Program-made: the position numbers and the translations under genes
Source: Chrysemys picta bellii
Taxonomy: Eukaryota; Chordata; Testudines; Emydidae
Assembly (NCBI RefSeq): GCF_011386835.1
Contig: NW_027052952.1
Location: 26,001-90,000, forward strand
Direction: 5' to 3'
DNA length: 64,000 bases
The notes under the pieces: model-generated
The model's input: only the letters and a program-made list of their open reading frames with translations
Told to the model about the DNA's origin: nothing
Databases searched by the model: none
Shown here: in pieces, positions 47,594 to 58,762 of the stretch
Position numbering within the stretch: the stretch's first letter is position 1
Layout of the letters: each line of letters starts with the position of its first letter

Positions 47594-49964
47594 TCACTGG
47601 GGACACTAGGGTTTGTCCTTTTCGTTTTACCTTTTCCTCCATCCCTCCTTCCTTTCTCTTCATCTCTTACTTCTTTTGTCCTTTCTCTTGTTCCCCTCCC
47701 ACCTCCAGGAGTGGTGTGTGTGTTGCTGGGGGTGCTCTTCACCTCCCCTTGTGGGAAGTTGATCCAAAACTGTCGGGTTCAAATAGTGCTTGGACTCCAC
47801 TGACACTAGATGCTGCCATCCTGTGGCTTAGCATTAGTGTCTGGGACAACTTGGAGCAAGATCTCAACTTCCCCGCAACCCACTTCACTGCTGGCAGAAT
47901 CCCTCCTGCCCCCTCTGCTAGGGCCGCCTCCCTGCGCAACCTGGGTTGGGGTGGAGAAGACGTTTCTGATAACTTGAGCTGTGGTTTGGAGGTGGAACAG
48001 CTGTCAAGGGCACTGAGGGGGAGGTTGCAGGAGCTCACCCTACAAGGTGGTGGGTTGGCACTGGAGGTTACTAGAAAGGACAAGAAGACTCCATTCTGGG
48101 GTTCAGGAGGTGAATTCATCCCTCAGTGGTGGGCAGGTAGTCAGTTTAAATACTGCTGGTTCCAGGTGCCCTTAATTCCCCCTGATTCCTCGGGGCGTTT
48201 GAGTCTCTGACAGGTTCTCGTTCCCTTGCAGGAGGAGGACGTCACGGCCAAAGTGATGCACCCGCATCATCCGGCACTTGCGCCAGGTGCCTGAGACACT
48301 GCAGGGGCTGCGCCTCTGAGGCCTTCAGCAACTCCCGCTCCCTGCTGCAGGTACTGCTCTGTCTCCCTGTAAATGGCGAGCTAGTGGAAGGGGAAATGGA
48401 GCCCCCTGGCACTCACTAAAAGGGAAAGTGGTGGATTCTCCATCTCTTGATGTCATTGAATGAAGACTAGATGCCTTTCTGGAATGTGTGTGCCCAAAAA
48501 GTAACTATTGTACTATACAGGAGGCCTATGATATGCAGGGGCTTAGATGAGATGCTCTAAAGGTCTCTTGTGGCCATAAAGTCTACAAATTTTGGAAACA
48601 CTGAGTGTAGCATTCTGAGCAGCCTGTGATGTTTTACTGTCTAGCCGTCTTGCTTCCTAGAATGAAGACGCATTGAGTGGGGTGATCCACAGAGAGTACC
48701 TGTGTCAAGGCTGTATCCCCACTTTGAAGTTTAGGGTACAAATGTAGGGGCCTGCATGAAAACTTCTAAGCTTAACCACCATCCCAAGGCTAATTTCCTC
48801 CCCTGGGTAGCCTTGAGAAACCTTTCACCAATTCCCTGGTGAATACAGATCCAACCCCCTTGGATCTAAAAGAAGGAGAAATTAACCATTCCCCTCCTTC
48901 CTCCCACCAACTCCTGGTGAATCAAGATCCAAACTCCTTGGATCTTAAAACAAGGAAAAATCAATCAGGTTCTTAAAAATAAGGCTTTTAATTAAAGAAA
49001 AAGGTAAAAATCATCTCTGTAAAATCAGTATGGAAATTAACCTTACAGGGTAATCAAACTTAAAGAGCTCAGAGGACTCCCCTCTAGTCTTAGGTTCAAA
49101 GTACAGCAAACAAAGATAAACACTCTAGTAAAAGGTACATTTACAAGTTGAGAAAACAAAGGAAAACTAACACGCATTTTTTGAAATAGGAGAGACTTGT
49201 TTAGAAAGATGTGGAGAACCTGGATTGATGTCTGGTCCCTCTCAGTCCCGAGGGCGAACACCCACACAAACAAAGAACACAAACAAAAGCCTTCCCCTCC
49301 CCAAGATTTGAAAGTATCTTGTCCCCTTATTGGTCCTTTAGGTCAGATGCCAGCCAGGTTACCTGAGCTTCTTAACCCTTTACAGGGAAAAGGATTTTGG
49401 AGTCTCTGGCCAGGAGGGATTTTATAGTACTGTACACAGGACAGCTGTTACCCTTCCCTTTATAGTTATGACAACCTCAAACCTTCAAAGTGTCAGGCCA
49501 GCAGCAGGACATTAGCACTTGAGGGTTTGGTTGGGTGTGGCAGTGACATCACAAAGGCCTTTTGCAGGATGTCAGCTTATTGGTCAAATGTGTTAGGGAG
49601 GTGGTGACCTCAGAGAGAGATGCTGACATCAGCCTGGCAGGACAGGAGCACAGGGCCAGGGAAACCTCAGAGACCCTGTGGCTTTGCTTCAGCAAGTCTC
49701 CTTCTCGGGGTCTTTCTTTGAGGACTGAGAGAGTATTAGGGTTCACGTACGTGAGTGCGTGCAGGAGCCTCTTTGGAGTTTTCTCCTTTCCTTTGACGGA
49801 TTTTACTAGAAAACAGACGTCCCTATTTAGAAGGTAAGAGCCTCCAAGAGGTTTTGGAACCTGCTCAGTCTGATCCATCTGGTGCCAGCTGAATTCTAGG
49901 CATGGAAAACACTAGGTTAAGGTGGCAGAATTTTATTCCCTCTGTGGGATTTTGTCCCGTAGAA
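47594..49964. repeat. Macrosatellite monomer M10, interrupted by an LTR-like element
   Basis: About 1.60 kb without the insert at 48703-49473. The TG tract is almost absent (47715-47722), which leaves an open frame of 219 codons at 47551-48210 with no recognisable domain. I treat that frame as chance. Exon-like block 1 at 48232-48350, old CR1 tail 48425-48590, block 2 after the insert at about 49570-49730. Confidence 0.87.
48703..49473 (-). mobile_element. LTR-like element, copy 3 (771 bp)
   Basis: Same termini (TGTCAAGG...TATGACA) and the same ACCT flanks as the copy at 34140. It carries two rather than three ~78-bp internal repeats, which explains most of its shorter length. Identical insertion site and high similarity show that it was copied with the monomer rather than inserted independently. 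Confidence 0.65.
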
Positions 49965-50084
49965 TCACAGGGGACATTAGTGTTTGTCATTTTCGTTTTA
50001 CCTTTTCCTCCATCCCTCCTTCCTTTCTCTTCATCTCTTACTTCTTTTGTCCTTTCTCCTGTTCACCTGCCACCACCAGGAGTG

Positions 50085-50123
<39 letters not shown>

Positions 50124-52430
50124 GCTGGGGGTGCTCTTCACCTCCCCTTGTGGGAAGTTGATCCAAAACTGTGAGGTTGAAATAGTGCTTGAACTCCAAT
50201 GACACTAGATGCTGCCATCCTGTGGCTTAGCATTAGTGTCTGGGATGATTGGGGCAAGATCTCAACCTCCCCGCAACCCACTTCACTGCTGGCAGAATCC
50301 CTCCTGCCCCCCCTGCTAGAGCCGCCTCCCTGCCCAACCTGGGTGGGGGTGGAGAAGAGGGTTCTGATAACTTGAGCTGTGGTTTGGAGGTGGAACAGCT
50401 GTCAAGGGCACTGAGGGGGAAGTAGCAGGATCTCATCCTTCAAGGAGGGGGGTTGGCACTGGAGGTTACTAGAAAGGACAAGAAGACTCCATTCTGGGGT
50501 TCAGGAGGTGAATTCATCCCTCAGTGGTGGGGAGGTGCTGGGTGGAAATACTGCTGGTTCCAGATGCCCTTAATTCCCCCTGATTCCTCGGGGCGTTTGA
50601 GTCTTTGACAGGTTCTCGTTCCCTTGCAGCAGGAGGACGTCATGGCCAGAGTGATGCACCAGCTCTGCATCATCCGGCACTTGTGCCAGGTGCCTTAGAC
50701 ACTGCAAGGGCTGTGCCTCTGTGGACATCAGCAACTCCCGCTCCCTGCTGCAGGTACTGCTCTGGCTCACTGTAAATGGCGAGCTAGTGGAAGGGGAAAT
50801 GGAGCCCCCTGGCACTCAGTAAAAGGGAAAGTGGTGGATTCTCCATCTCTTGATGTCATTGAATGAAGACTAGATGCCTTTCTGGAATGTGTGTGCCCAA
50901 AAAGTACCTATTGTACTATACAGGAAGCCTATGATATGCAGGGGGTTAGATGAGATGCTCTAAAGGTCTCTTCTGGCCATAAAGTGTAGTAATTTTGGAA
51001 ACACTGAGTGTAGCATTGGGAGCAGCCTCTGATGCTTTACTGTCTAGCCGGCTTGCTTCCTAGAATGAAGACGCATCGAGTGGGGTGATCCACAGAGAGT
51101 AGCTGAAACCTTCAAAGTGTCAGGGCAGCAGCAGGACATTAGCACTTCAGGGGATGGGTGGGTGTGGCAGTGACATCACAAAGGCCTTTTGCAGTGTAGT
51201 AGTTCCGGGGTGGGGCTCGTCCCTTCCTGGGGTACCTGGGAGCCAGGCTGCCCCGCTACAAAGCGAATAACAGTTAGGGCCCAGACCTTTGGGTAGGGGC
51301 TGAGCACACAATTAGCAGTTCGGCGCTCAGGCCTTTGTGCAGGGACTGAGCACACAATCAACAGCTCCGGCCCTGGGTCAGGGCGGGGAACAAACCAGTA
51401 GTCAGTCAGCGGCCCAGGCCTTGTAGCAGGAGCTGGGTCAGTTTGGGTTAGCCCAGGCCCTAGGTCAGGGCGGGGCAGCAAACCAATCGTCAGTCAGAGG
51501 CCCAGGCCCCTTGGACAAGGAGGAGGAGAGACTGCCACCCAGCATGGGGTGGCAGGGGGGAACACAGGCCCACCCACTCCACTGTGTTCCAGCCCGGGGC
51601 CCTATCCGCAGCAGTCCGTCTGCCGCGCAGTCAGTGGGGATCCTGACCGCAACACACTGACATGGGTTCGGGGTCTGCTATCCCCGGGCCACTTCCCATC
51701 TCCTCCTCCATGGGTACCTGTTCCTCCTGAGTTCCGTCTGCTGGGTCGCAGATCATGGGCTGCTCCGGGCCCCGAGCAGCAGGTAGGTCTGTCACTCCCT
51801 CTGGGCCCTTGGCGGGGGAAGCTCAGACCGTTCCTCAGGATACCGGGCTCTCGGCAGGCTCAGGTCCGCGGGAGCTCGGGCACCAGCGTCTGTCCTCTCT
51901 CGCTGCCGGCCAGCTACTGAGCGCTGTGGCTTGGCCTTTATACTTCCTGTCCCGCCCCTTGACTTCCGGGGGGTGGGGACAGGCCGCGGTGGCCTTGACT
52001 TCCTGGGGCGCCTGGGAGCCAGGCCGCCCCGCTACATGCAGTATCTCAGCGTATTGGTCAAAGGTGTTAGGGAGGTGGTGACCTCAGAGAGAGACGCTGA
52101 CATCAGTCAGGGGCGCAGGGCCAGGGAAACCTCAGAGACCCCTGTGGCTTTGCTTTAGCAAGTCTCCTTCTCGAGGTCTCTCTTTGAGTACTGAGAGAGT
52201 ATTAGGGTTCACGTATGTGAGTGTGAGCAGGAGCCTCTTTCGAGTTTTCTCCTTCCCTTTTACTGATTTTACTAGAAAACAGACGTCCCTGTTTAGAAGG
52301 TAAGAGCCTCCAAGAGGTTTTTGAACCTGCTCAGTCTGATCCACCTGGTGCCCGTTGAATTCTAGGCATGGAAAACACTAGTTCAAGGTGACAGAATTTT
52401 GTAGTCCACACGGGATTTTGTCCCGTGGAA
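49965..52430. repeat. Macrosatellite monomer M11, interrupted by a solo LTR
   Basis: The phase motif is altered (TCACAGGGGACATTAGTG). TG tract at about 50086-50122, exon-like block 1 at about 50631-50753, old CR1 tail 50825-50990. The solo LTR at 51195-52036 sits in the TTTTGCAG just before block 2. Monomer length without it is about 1.62 kb. Confidence 0.87.
51195..52036 (-). mobile_element. Solo LTR of an endogenous retrovirus-type element, with TSD TGCAG
   Basis: 842-bp GC-rich segment with termini TGTAGTAG...CCGCTACA (TGTAG/CTACA inverted repeat), flanked by perfect 5-bp duplications TGCAG (51190-51194 and 52037-52041). On the minus strand a TATA-like GTATAAAGG lies near 51937, within about 110 bp of the minus-strand 5' end, so the minus orientation is likely. 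Short internal direct repeats (for example GGTCAGGGCGGGG, seen twice at about 51377 and 51462) are visible. There is no gag, pol or env sequence, and open frames here look incidental. It occurs once in the window. Confidence 0.85.
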
Positions 52431-52549
52431 TCACTGGGGACATTAGGGTTTGTCCTTTTCGTTTTACCTTTTCCACCATCCCTCCTTCCTTTCTCTTCAT
52501 CTCTTACTTCTTTTGTCCTTTCTCCTGTTCCCCTCCCACCACCAGGAGT

Positions 52550-52620
<71 letters not shown>

Positions 52621-54079
52621 GGGGTGATCTTCACCTCCTCTTGTGGGAAGTTCATCCAAAACTGTGGGGTTGAAATAGTGCTTGGACTCCACAGACACTA
52701 GATGCTGCCATCCTGTGGCTTAGCGTTAGTGTCTCGGATGACTTGGGCAAGATCTCAACCTCCCCGCAACCCACTTCACTGCTGCCAGAATCCCTCCTGC
52801 CCCCACTGCTAGACCCGCCTCCCAGCCCAACCTTGGTGGGGGTCTAGAAGAGGTTTCTGATGACTTAAGCTGTGGTTTGGAGGTGGAACAGCTGTCAAGG
52901 ACACTGAGGGGGAGGTAGCAGGAGCTCACCCTAGAAGGAGGGGGATTGGCACTGGAGGTTACTAGAAAGGACAAGAAGACTCCATTCTGGGTTTCAGGAG
53001 GTGAATTTATCCCTCAGTGTTGGGCAGGTGCTGAGTGGAAATACTGCTGGTTCCAGGTGCCCTTAATTCCCCCTGATTCCTCGGGGCGTTTGAGTCTGAC
53101 TGGTTCTCATTCCCTTGCAGCAGGAGGGCGTCACGGCCAAAGTGAGGCACCAGCTCCGCATCATCCATCACTTGCCCCAGGTGCCAGAGACACTGCAGGG
53201 GTTGTGCCTCTGAGGCCTTCAGCAACTCCCGCTCCCTGTTGCAGGTACTGCTCTGGCTCACTGTAAATGGGGAGCTAGTGGAAGGGGAAATGGAGCCCCC
53301 TGGCACTCAGTGAAAGGGAAAGTGGTGGATTCTCCATCTCTTGAAGTCATTGAATGAAACTAGATGCCTTTCTGGAATGTTTGTGCCCAAAAAGTAACTA
53401 TTGTCCTATACAGGAAGCCTATGATATGCAGGGGGTTAGATGAGATGCTCTAAAGGTCTCTTCTGGCCATAAAGTGTATTAATTTTGGAAACACTGAGTG
53501 TAGCATTGGGAGCAGCCTCTAATGTTTTACTGTCTAACCGGCTTGCTTCCTAGAATGAAGACGCATTGAGTGGGGTGATCCACAGAGAGTAGCTCAAACC
53601 TTCAAAGTGTCAGGCCAGCAGCAGGACATTAGCACTTCAGGGGATGGGTGGGTGTGGCAGTAACATCACAAAGGCCTTTTGCAGGAGCTCAGCCTATTGG
53701 TCAAAGTTGTTAGGGAGGTGGTGACCTCAGAGAGAGATGCTCACATCAGCCAGGCAAAACAGGGGCGCAGGGCTAGGGAAACCTCAGAGACCCCTGTGGC
53801 TTTGCTTCAGCAAGTCTCCTTCTCGAGCTCTCTTTGAGGACTGAGAGAGTATTAGGGTTCACATATGTGAGTGTGAGCAGGAGCCTCTTTCGAGTTTTCT
53901 CCTTTCCTTTTACCCATTTTACTAGAAAACAGAAGTCCCTGTTGAGAAAGTAAGTGCCTCGGAGAGGTTTGTAACCTGTTCAGTCTGATCCACCTGGTGC
54001 CATCTGAATTCTAGGCATGGAAAACACTAGCTTAAGGTGGCAGAATTTTATTCCCTCCCTGGGATTTTGTCCCGTAGAA
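52431..54079. repeat. Macrosatellite monomer M12 (duplicate of M1)
   Basis: Near-identical to 1-1630 with only scattered substitutions (for example GAACAG for GAAGAG near 52888, GTAACATC for GTGACATC at 53660). Most of the length difference comes from the TG tract (52549-52617). Exon-like block 1 at 53121-53244, old CR1 tail at about 53315-53485. Confidence 0.9.
52549..52617. repeat. (TG)n microsatellite, about 34 units
   Basis: Longest TG tract in the window. Poly-Cys/Val and His/Thr open frames running through it are artefacts of the dinucleotide repeat. Confidence 0.97.
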
Positions 54080-56074
54080 TCACTGGGGATATTAGGAAAA
54101 CAACAAGGAGTCTGGTGGCACCTTAAAGACTAACAGATTTATTTGGGCATAAGCTTTCGTGAGTAAAAACCTCACTTCTTCGGATGCATAGAGTGAAAGT
54201 TACAGATGCAGGCATTATATACTGACACATGGAGAGCAGGGAGTTACTTCACAAGTGGAGAACCAGTGTTGACAGGGCCAATTCAAAAATCAGGGTGGAT
54301 GTAGTCCACTCCAAATAATAGATGAGGAGGTGTCAATTCCAGGAGAGGAAAAGCTGCTTCTGTAGTGAGCCAGCCACTCCTAGTCCCTATTCAAGCCCAG
54401 ATTAATGGTGTTGAATTTGCAAATGAATTTTAGTTCTGCTGTTTCTCTTTGAAGTCTGTTTCTGAAGTTTTTTTGTTCAATGATAGTGACTTTTAAATCT
54501 GTAATAGAATGACCAGGGAGATTGAAGTGTTCACATACTGTCTTATGTATGTTACCATTGCTGATGTCCGACATGGGGACATTAGGGTTTGTCCTTTTCC
54601 TTTTACCTTTTCCTCCATCCCTCCTTCCTTTCTCTTCATCTCTTACTTCTTTTGTCCTTTCTCTTGTTCCCCTCACACCACCAGGAGTGGTGTGTGTGTG
54701 TGTGTGTGTGTGGTGCTGATGGTTCTCTTCTCCTCCCCTTGTGGGGAGTTGATCCAAAACTGTGGGGTTGAAATAGTGCTTGGACCCCACTGACAGTAGA
54801 TGCTGCCATTGTGTGACTTAGCATTAGTGTCTGGGATGACTTGGGTCAAGATCTCAACCTCCCTGCAACCCACTTCACTGCTGTCAGAATCCCTCCTGCA
54901 CACCCTGTTAGAGCCGCCTCCCAGCCCAACCTGTGTCGGTGTGGAGAAGAGGATTCTGATGACTTGAGCTGTGGTTTGGAGGTGGAATATCTGTGAAGGG
55001 CACTGAGCAGGAGGTAGCAGGAGCTCACCCTACAAGGAGGGGGGTTGGCTCTGGAGGTTTCTAGAAAGGACAAGAAGACTCCATTTTGGGGTTCAGGAGG
55101 TGAATTCATCTCTCATTGATGGGCAGGTGCTGGGTGGAAATACTGCTGGTTCCAGGTTCCCTTAATTCCCCCTGATTCCTCGGGGCGTTTGAGTCTCTGA
55201 CAGGTTCTCGTTCCCTTGCAGCAGGAGGACGTCACGGCCAAAATGATGCACCAGCTCCGCATCATCCTGCACTTACGCCACGTGCCTGAGACACTGCAGG
55301 GGCTGCGCCTCTGAGGCCTTCAGGAACTCCCGCTCCCTGCTGCAGGTACTGCTCTGGCTCACTGTAAATGGGGAGCTAGTGGAAGGGGAAATGGAGCCCC
55401 CTGGCACTCACTAAAAGGGAAAGTGATGGATTCTCCATCTCTTAATGTCATTTAATTTAGACTAGATACCTTTCTGGAATGTTTGTGCCCAAAAAGTAAC
55501 TATTGTACTATACAGGAAGCCCATGATATGCAGGGGCTTAGATGAGATGCTCTAAAGGTCTCTTCTGGCCATAAAGTGTAGTAATTTTGGAAACAGTGAG
55601 TGTAGCATTGGGAGCAGCCTCTGATGTTTTATTGTCTAGCCGGCTTGCTTCCTAGAATGAAGACCCATTGAGTGGGGTGATTCACACAGAGTAGCTCAAA
55701 CCTTCAAAGTGTCAGGCCAGCAGGAGGACATTAGCACTTCAGGGTTTGGTTGGGTGTGGCAGTGACACCACAAAGGCCTTTTGCAGGACGTCAGCTTATT
55801 GGTCAAATGTGTTAGGGAGGTGGTGACCTCAGAGAGAGATGCTGACATCAGAGAGAGATGCTGACATGAGGGCCAGGGAAACCTCAGAGACCCCTCTGGC
55901 TTTGCTTCAGCAAGTCTCCTCCTTGAGGTCTCTCTTTGAGGAAAGTAAGTGCCTCGGAGAGGTTTGTATCCTGTTCAGTCTGATCCACCTGGTGCCAGCT
56001 GAATTCTAAGCATGGAAAACACTAGTTCAAGGTCGCAGAATTTTATTCCCTCCCTGTGATTTTGTCCCGTAGAA
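54080..56074. repeat. Macrosatellite monomer M13 (duplicate of M2), 3' part shortened
   Basis: Duplicate of 1631-3490 including the PLE insert. It diverges from M2 at about 55940, where TTTGAGGA jumps to AAGTAAGTGCCTCGG, skipping the pyrimidine-rich stretch before the donor-like site. Without the insert it is about 1.5 kb. Confidence 0.88.
54097..54573 (-). mobile_element. 5'-truncated Penelope-like element fragment, second copy
   Basis: Same 477-bp fragment, same breakpoints and same 13-bp flanks (54084-54096 and 54574-54586) as at 1648-2124. There are a few substitutions, for example HFNLPGHSITDL here and HFNLPGLSITDL there. It is a passenger of the segmental duplication, not a second insertion. 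Confidence 0.88.
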
Positions 56075-58465
56075 TCACTGGGGACATTAGTGTTTGTCCT
56101 TTTCATTTTACCTTTTCCTCCCTCCCTCCTTCCTTTCTCTTCATCTCTTACTTCTTTTGTCCTTTCTCCTGTTCCCCTCCCACCACCGGGAGTGGTTTGT
56201 GTGTCTGTGTGTGTTTGTGTGTTGCTGGGGGTGCTCTTCACCTCCCTTTGTGGGGAGTTCATCCAAACCTGTGTGGTTGAAATAGTGCTTGGACTCCACT
56301 GACACTAGATGCTGCCATCGTGTGGATTAGCATTGGTGTCTGGGATGACTTGGGGCAAGATCTCAACCTCCCCGGAACCCACTTCACTGCTGGCAGAATC
56401 CCTCCTGCCACCCCTGCTAGAGCCGCCTCCCTGGCCAACCTGGGTGGGGGTGGAGAAGAGGGTTCTGATAACTTGAGCTGTGGTTTGGTGGTGGAACATC
56501 TGTCAAGGGCACTGAGAGGGAGGTAGCAGCAGCTCACCCTTCAAGGAGGGGATTTGGCACTGGAGGTTACTAGAAAGGACAAGAAGACTCCATTCTGGGG
56601 TTCAGGAGGTGAATTCATCCCTCAGCGGTGGGCAGGTGCTGAGTGGAAATACTGCTGGTTCCCGGTGCCCTTAATTCCCCCTGATTCTTCAGGGCATTTG
56701 AGTCTCTGACAGGTTCTCGTTCCCTTGCAGCAGGAGGACGTCACGGCCAAAGTGATGCACCCGCATCATCCGCCACTTGCGCCAGGTGCCTGAGACACTG
56801 CATGGGTTGTTCCTCTGAGTCTTTCAGCAACTCCCGCTCCCTGCTGCAGGTACTGCTCTGGCTCACTGTAAATGGGGAACTAGTGGAAGGGGAAATGGAG
56901 CCCCCTGGCACTCACTAAAAGGGAAAGTGGTGGATTCTCCATCTCTTGATGTCATTGAATGAAGACTAGATGCCTTTCTGGAATGTGTGTGCCCAAAAAG
57001 TAACTATTGTACTATACAGGAGGCCTATGATATGCAGGGGCTTAGATGAGATGCTCTAAAGGTCTCTTGTGGCCATAAAGTCTACAAATTTTGGAAACAC
57101 TGAGTGTAGTATTGGGAGCAGCCTGTGATGTTTTACTGTCTAGCCGGCTTGCTTCCTAGAATGAAGACGCATTGAGTGGGGTGATCCACAGAGAGTACCT
57201 GTGTCAAGGCTGTATCCCCACTTTGAAGTTTAGGGTACAAATGTAGGGGCCTGCATGAAAACTTCTAAGCTTAACCACCATCCCAAGGCTAATTTCCTCC
57301 CCTGGGTAGCCTTGAGAAACCTTTCACCAATTCCCTGGTGAATACAGATCCAACCCCCTTGGATCTTAAAACAAGGAGAAATTAACCATCCCCCCTCCTT
57401 CCTCCCACCAACTCCTGGTGAATCAAGATCCAAACTCCTTGGATCTTAAAACAAGGAAAAATCAATCAGGTTCTTATAAATAAGGCTTTTAATTAAAGAA
57501 AAAGGTAAAAATCATCTCTGTAAAATCAGTATGGAAATTAACCTTACAGGGTAATCAAACTTAAAGAGCTCAGAGGACTCCCCTCTAGTCTTAGGTTCAA
57601 AGTACAGCAAACAAAGATAAACACTCTAGTAAAAGGTACATTTACAAGTTGAGAAAACAAAGGAAAACTAACACGCCTTGTTTGAAATAGGAGAGACTTG
57701 TTTAGAAAGATGTGGAGAACCTGGATTGATGTCTGGTCCCTCTCAGTCCCGAGGGCGAACACCCACACAAACAAAGAACACAAACAAAAGCCTTCCCCTC
57801 CCCAAGATTTGAAAGTATCTTGTCCCCTTATTGGTCCTTTAGGTCAGATGCCAGCCAGGTTACCTGAGCTTCTTAACCCTTTACAGGGAAAAGGATTTTG
57901 GAGTCTCTGGCCAGGAGGATTTTATAGTACTGTACACAGGACAGCTGTTACCCTTCCCTTTATAGTTATGACAACCTCAAACCTTCAAAGTGTCAGGCCA
58001 GCAGCAGGACATTAGCACTTGAGGGTTTGGTTGGGTGTGGCAGTGACATCACAAAGGCCTTTTGCAGGATGTCAGCTTATTGGTCAAATGTGTTAGGGAG
58101 GTGGTGACCTCAGAGAGAGATGCTGACATCAGCCTGGCAGGACGGGAGCACAGGGCCAGGGAAACCTCAGAGACCCCTGTGGCTTTGCTTCAGCAAGTCT
58201 CCTTCTCGGGGTCTTTCTTTGAGGACTGAGAGAGTATTAGGGTTCACGTACGTGAGTGCGTGCAGGAGCCTCTTTCGAGTTTTCTCCTTTCCTTTTACTG
58301 ATTTTACTAGAAAACAGACGTCCCTGTTTAGAAGGTAAGAGCCTCCAAGAGGTTTTGGCAGCTGCTCAGTCTGATCCACGTGGTGCCAGCTGAATTCTAG
58401 GCATGGAAAACAGTAGTTTAAGATGGCAGAATTTTATTCCATCCCTTGGATTTTGTGCCGTAGAA
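56075..58465. repeat. Macrosatellite monomer M14, interrupted by an LTR-like element
   Basis: About 1.62 kb without the insert at 57202-57973. Impure TG tract at about 56195-56222 (GTCTGTGTGTGTTTG), exon-like block 1 at about 56732-56850, old CR1 tail at about 56925-57090, block 2 after the insert at about 58068-58230. Confidence 0.87.
57202..57973 (-). mobile_element. LTR-like element, copy 4 (772 bp)
   Basis: Same site, termini and ACCT flanks as the copies at 34140 and 48703. Two ~78-bp repeats. It lies 5' of a CR1-D copy with the same spacing and order as at 34140-35862, so LTR, monomer and CR1-D form one larger duplicated block. Confidence 0.65.
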
Positions 58466-58762
58466 TCACTGGGGACATTAGGGTTTGTCCTTTTTGTTTT
58501 ACCTTTTCCTCCATCCCTCCTTCCTTTCTCTTCATCTCTTACTTCTTTTGTCCTTTCTCCTGTTCCTCGAAAACTGTGGGGTTGAAATAGTGTTTGGACT
58601 CCACTGACACTAGATGCTGCCATCCTGTGGCTTAGCATTAGTGTCTGGGATGACTTGGGTCAAGATCTCAACTTCCCCGCAACCCACTTCACTGCTGCCA
58701 GAATCCCTCCTGCCCCACCTGCTAGAGCCGCCTCCCTGGCCAACCTGGGTGGGGGTGGAGAA
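58466..58762. repeat. Macrosatellite monomer M15, left part (TG tract deleted)
   Basis: At about 58566 CTCCTGTTCC joins TCGAAAACTGTGG, removing the CACCACCAGGAG and TG tract found in the sister block at 35591-35668. It ends at CR1-D. Confidence 0.87.

Noticed and set aside
47551..48210. 219-codon open frame in M10
   Set aside because: It exists only because this monomer has a shortened TG tract. It has no recognisable domain, and homologous positions in sister monomers are broken.
51549..52081. Pro/Gly/Ser-rich open frames in the GC-rich segment
   Set aside because: They lie inside or cross the end of the solo LTR, show no known domain, and one of them runs across the LTR boundary into the monomer.
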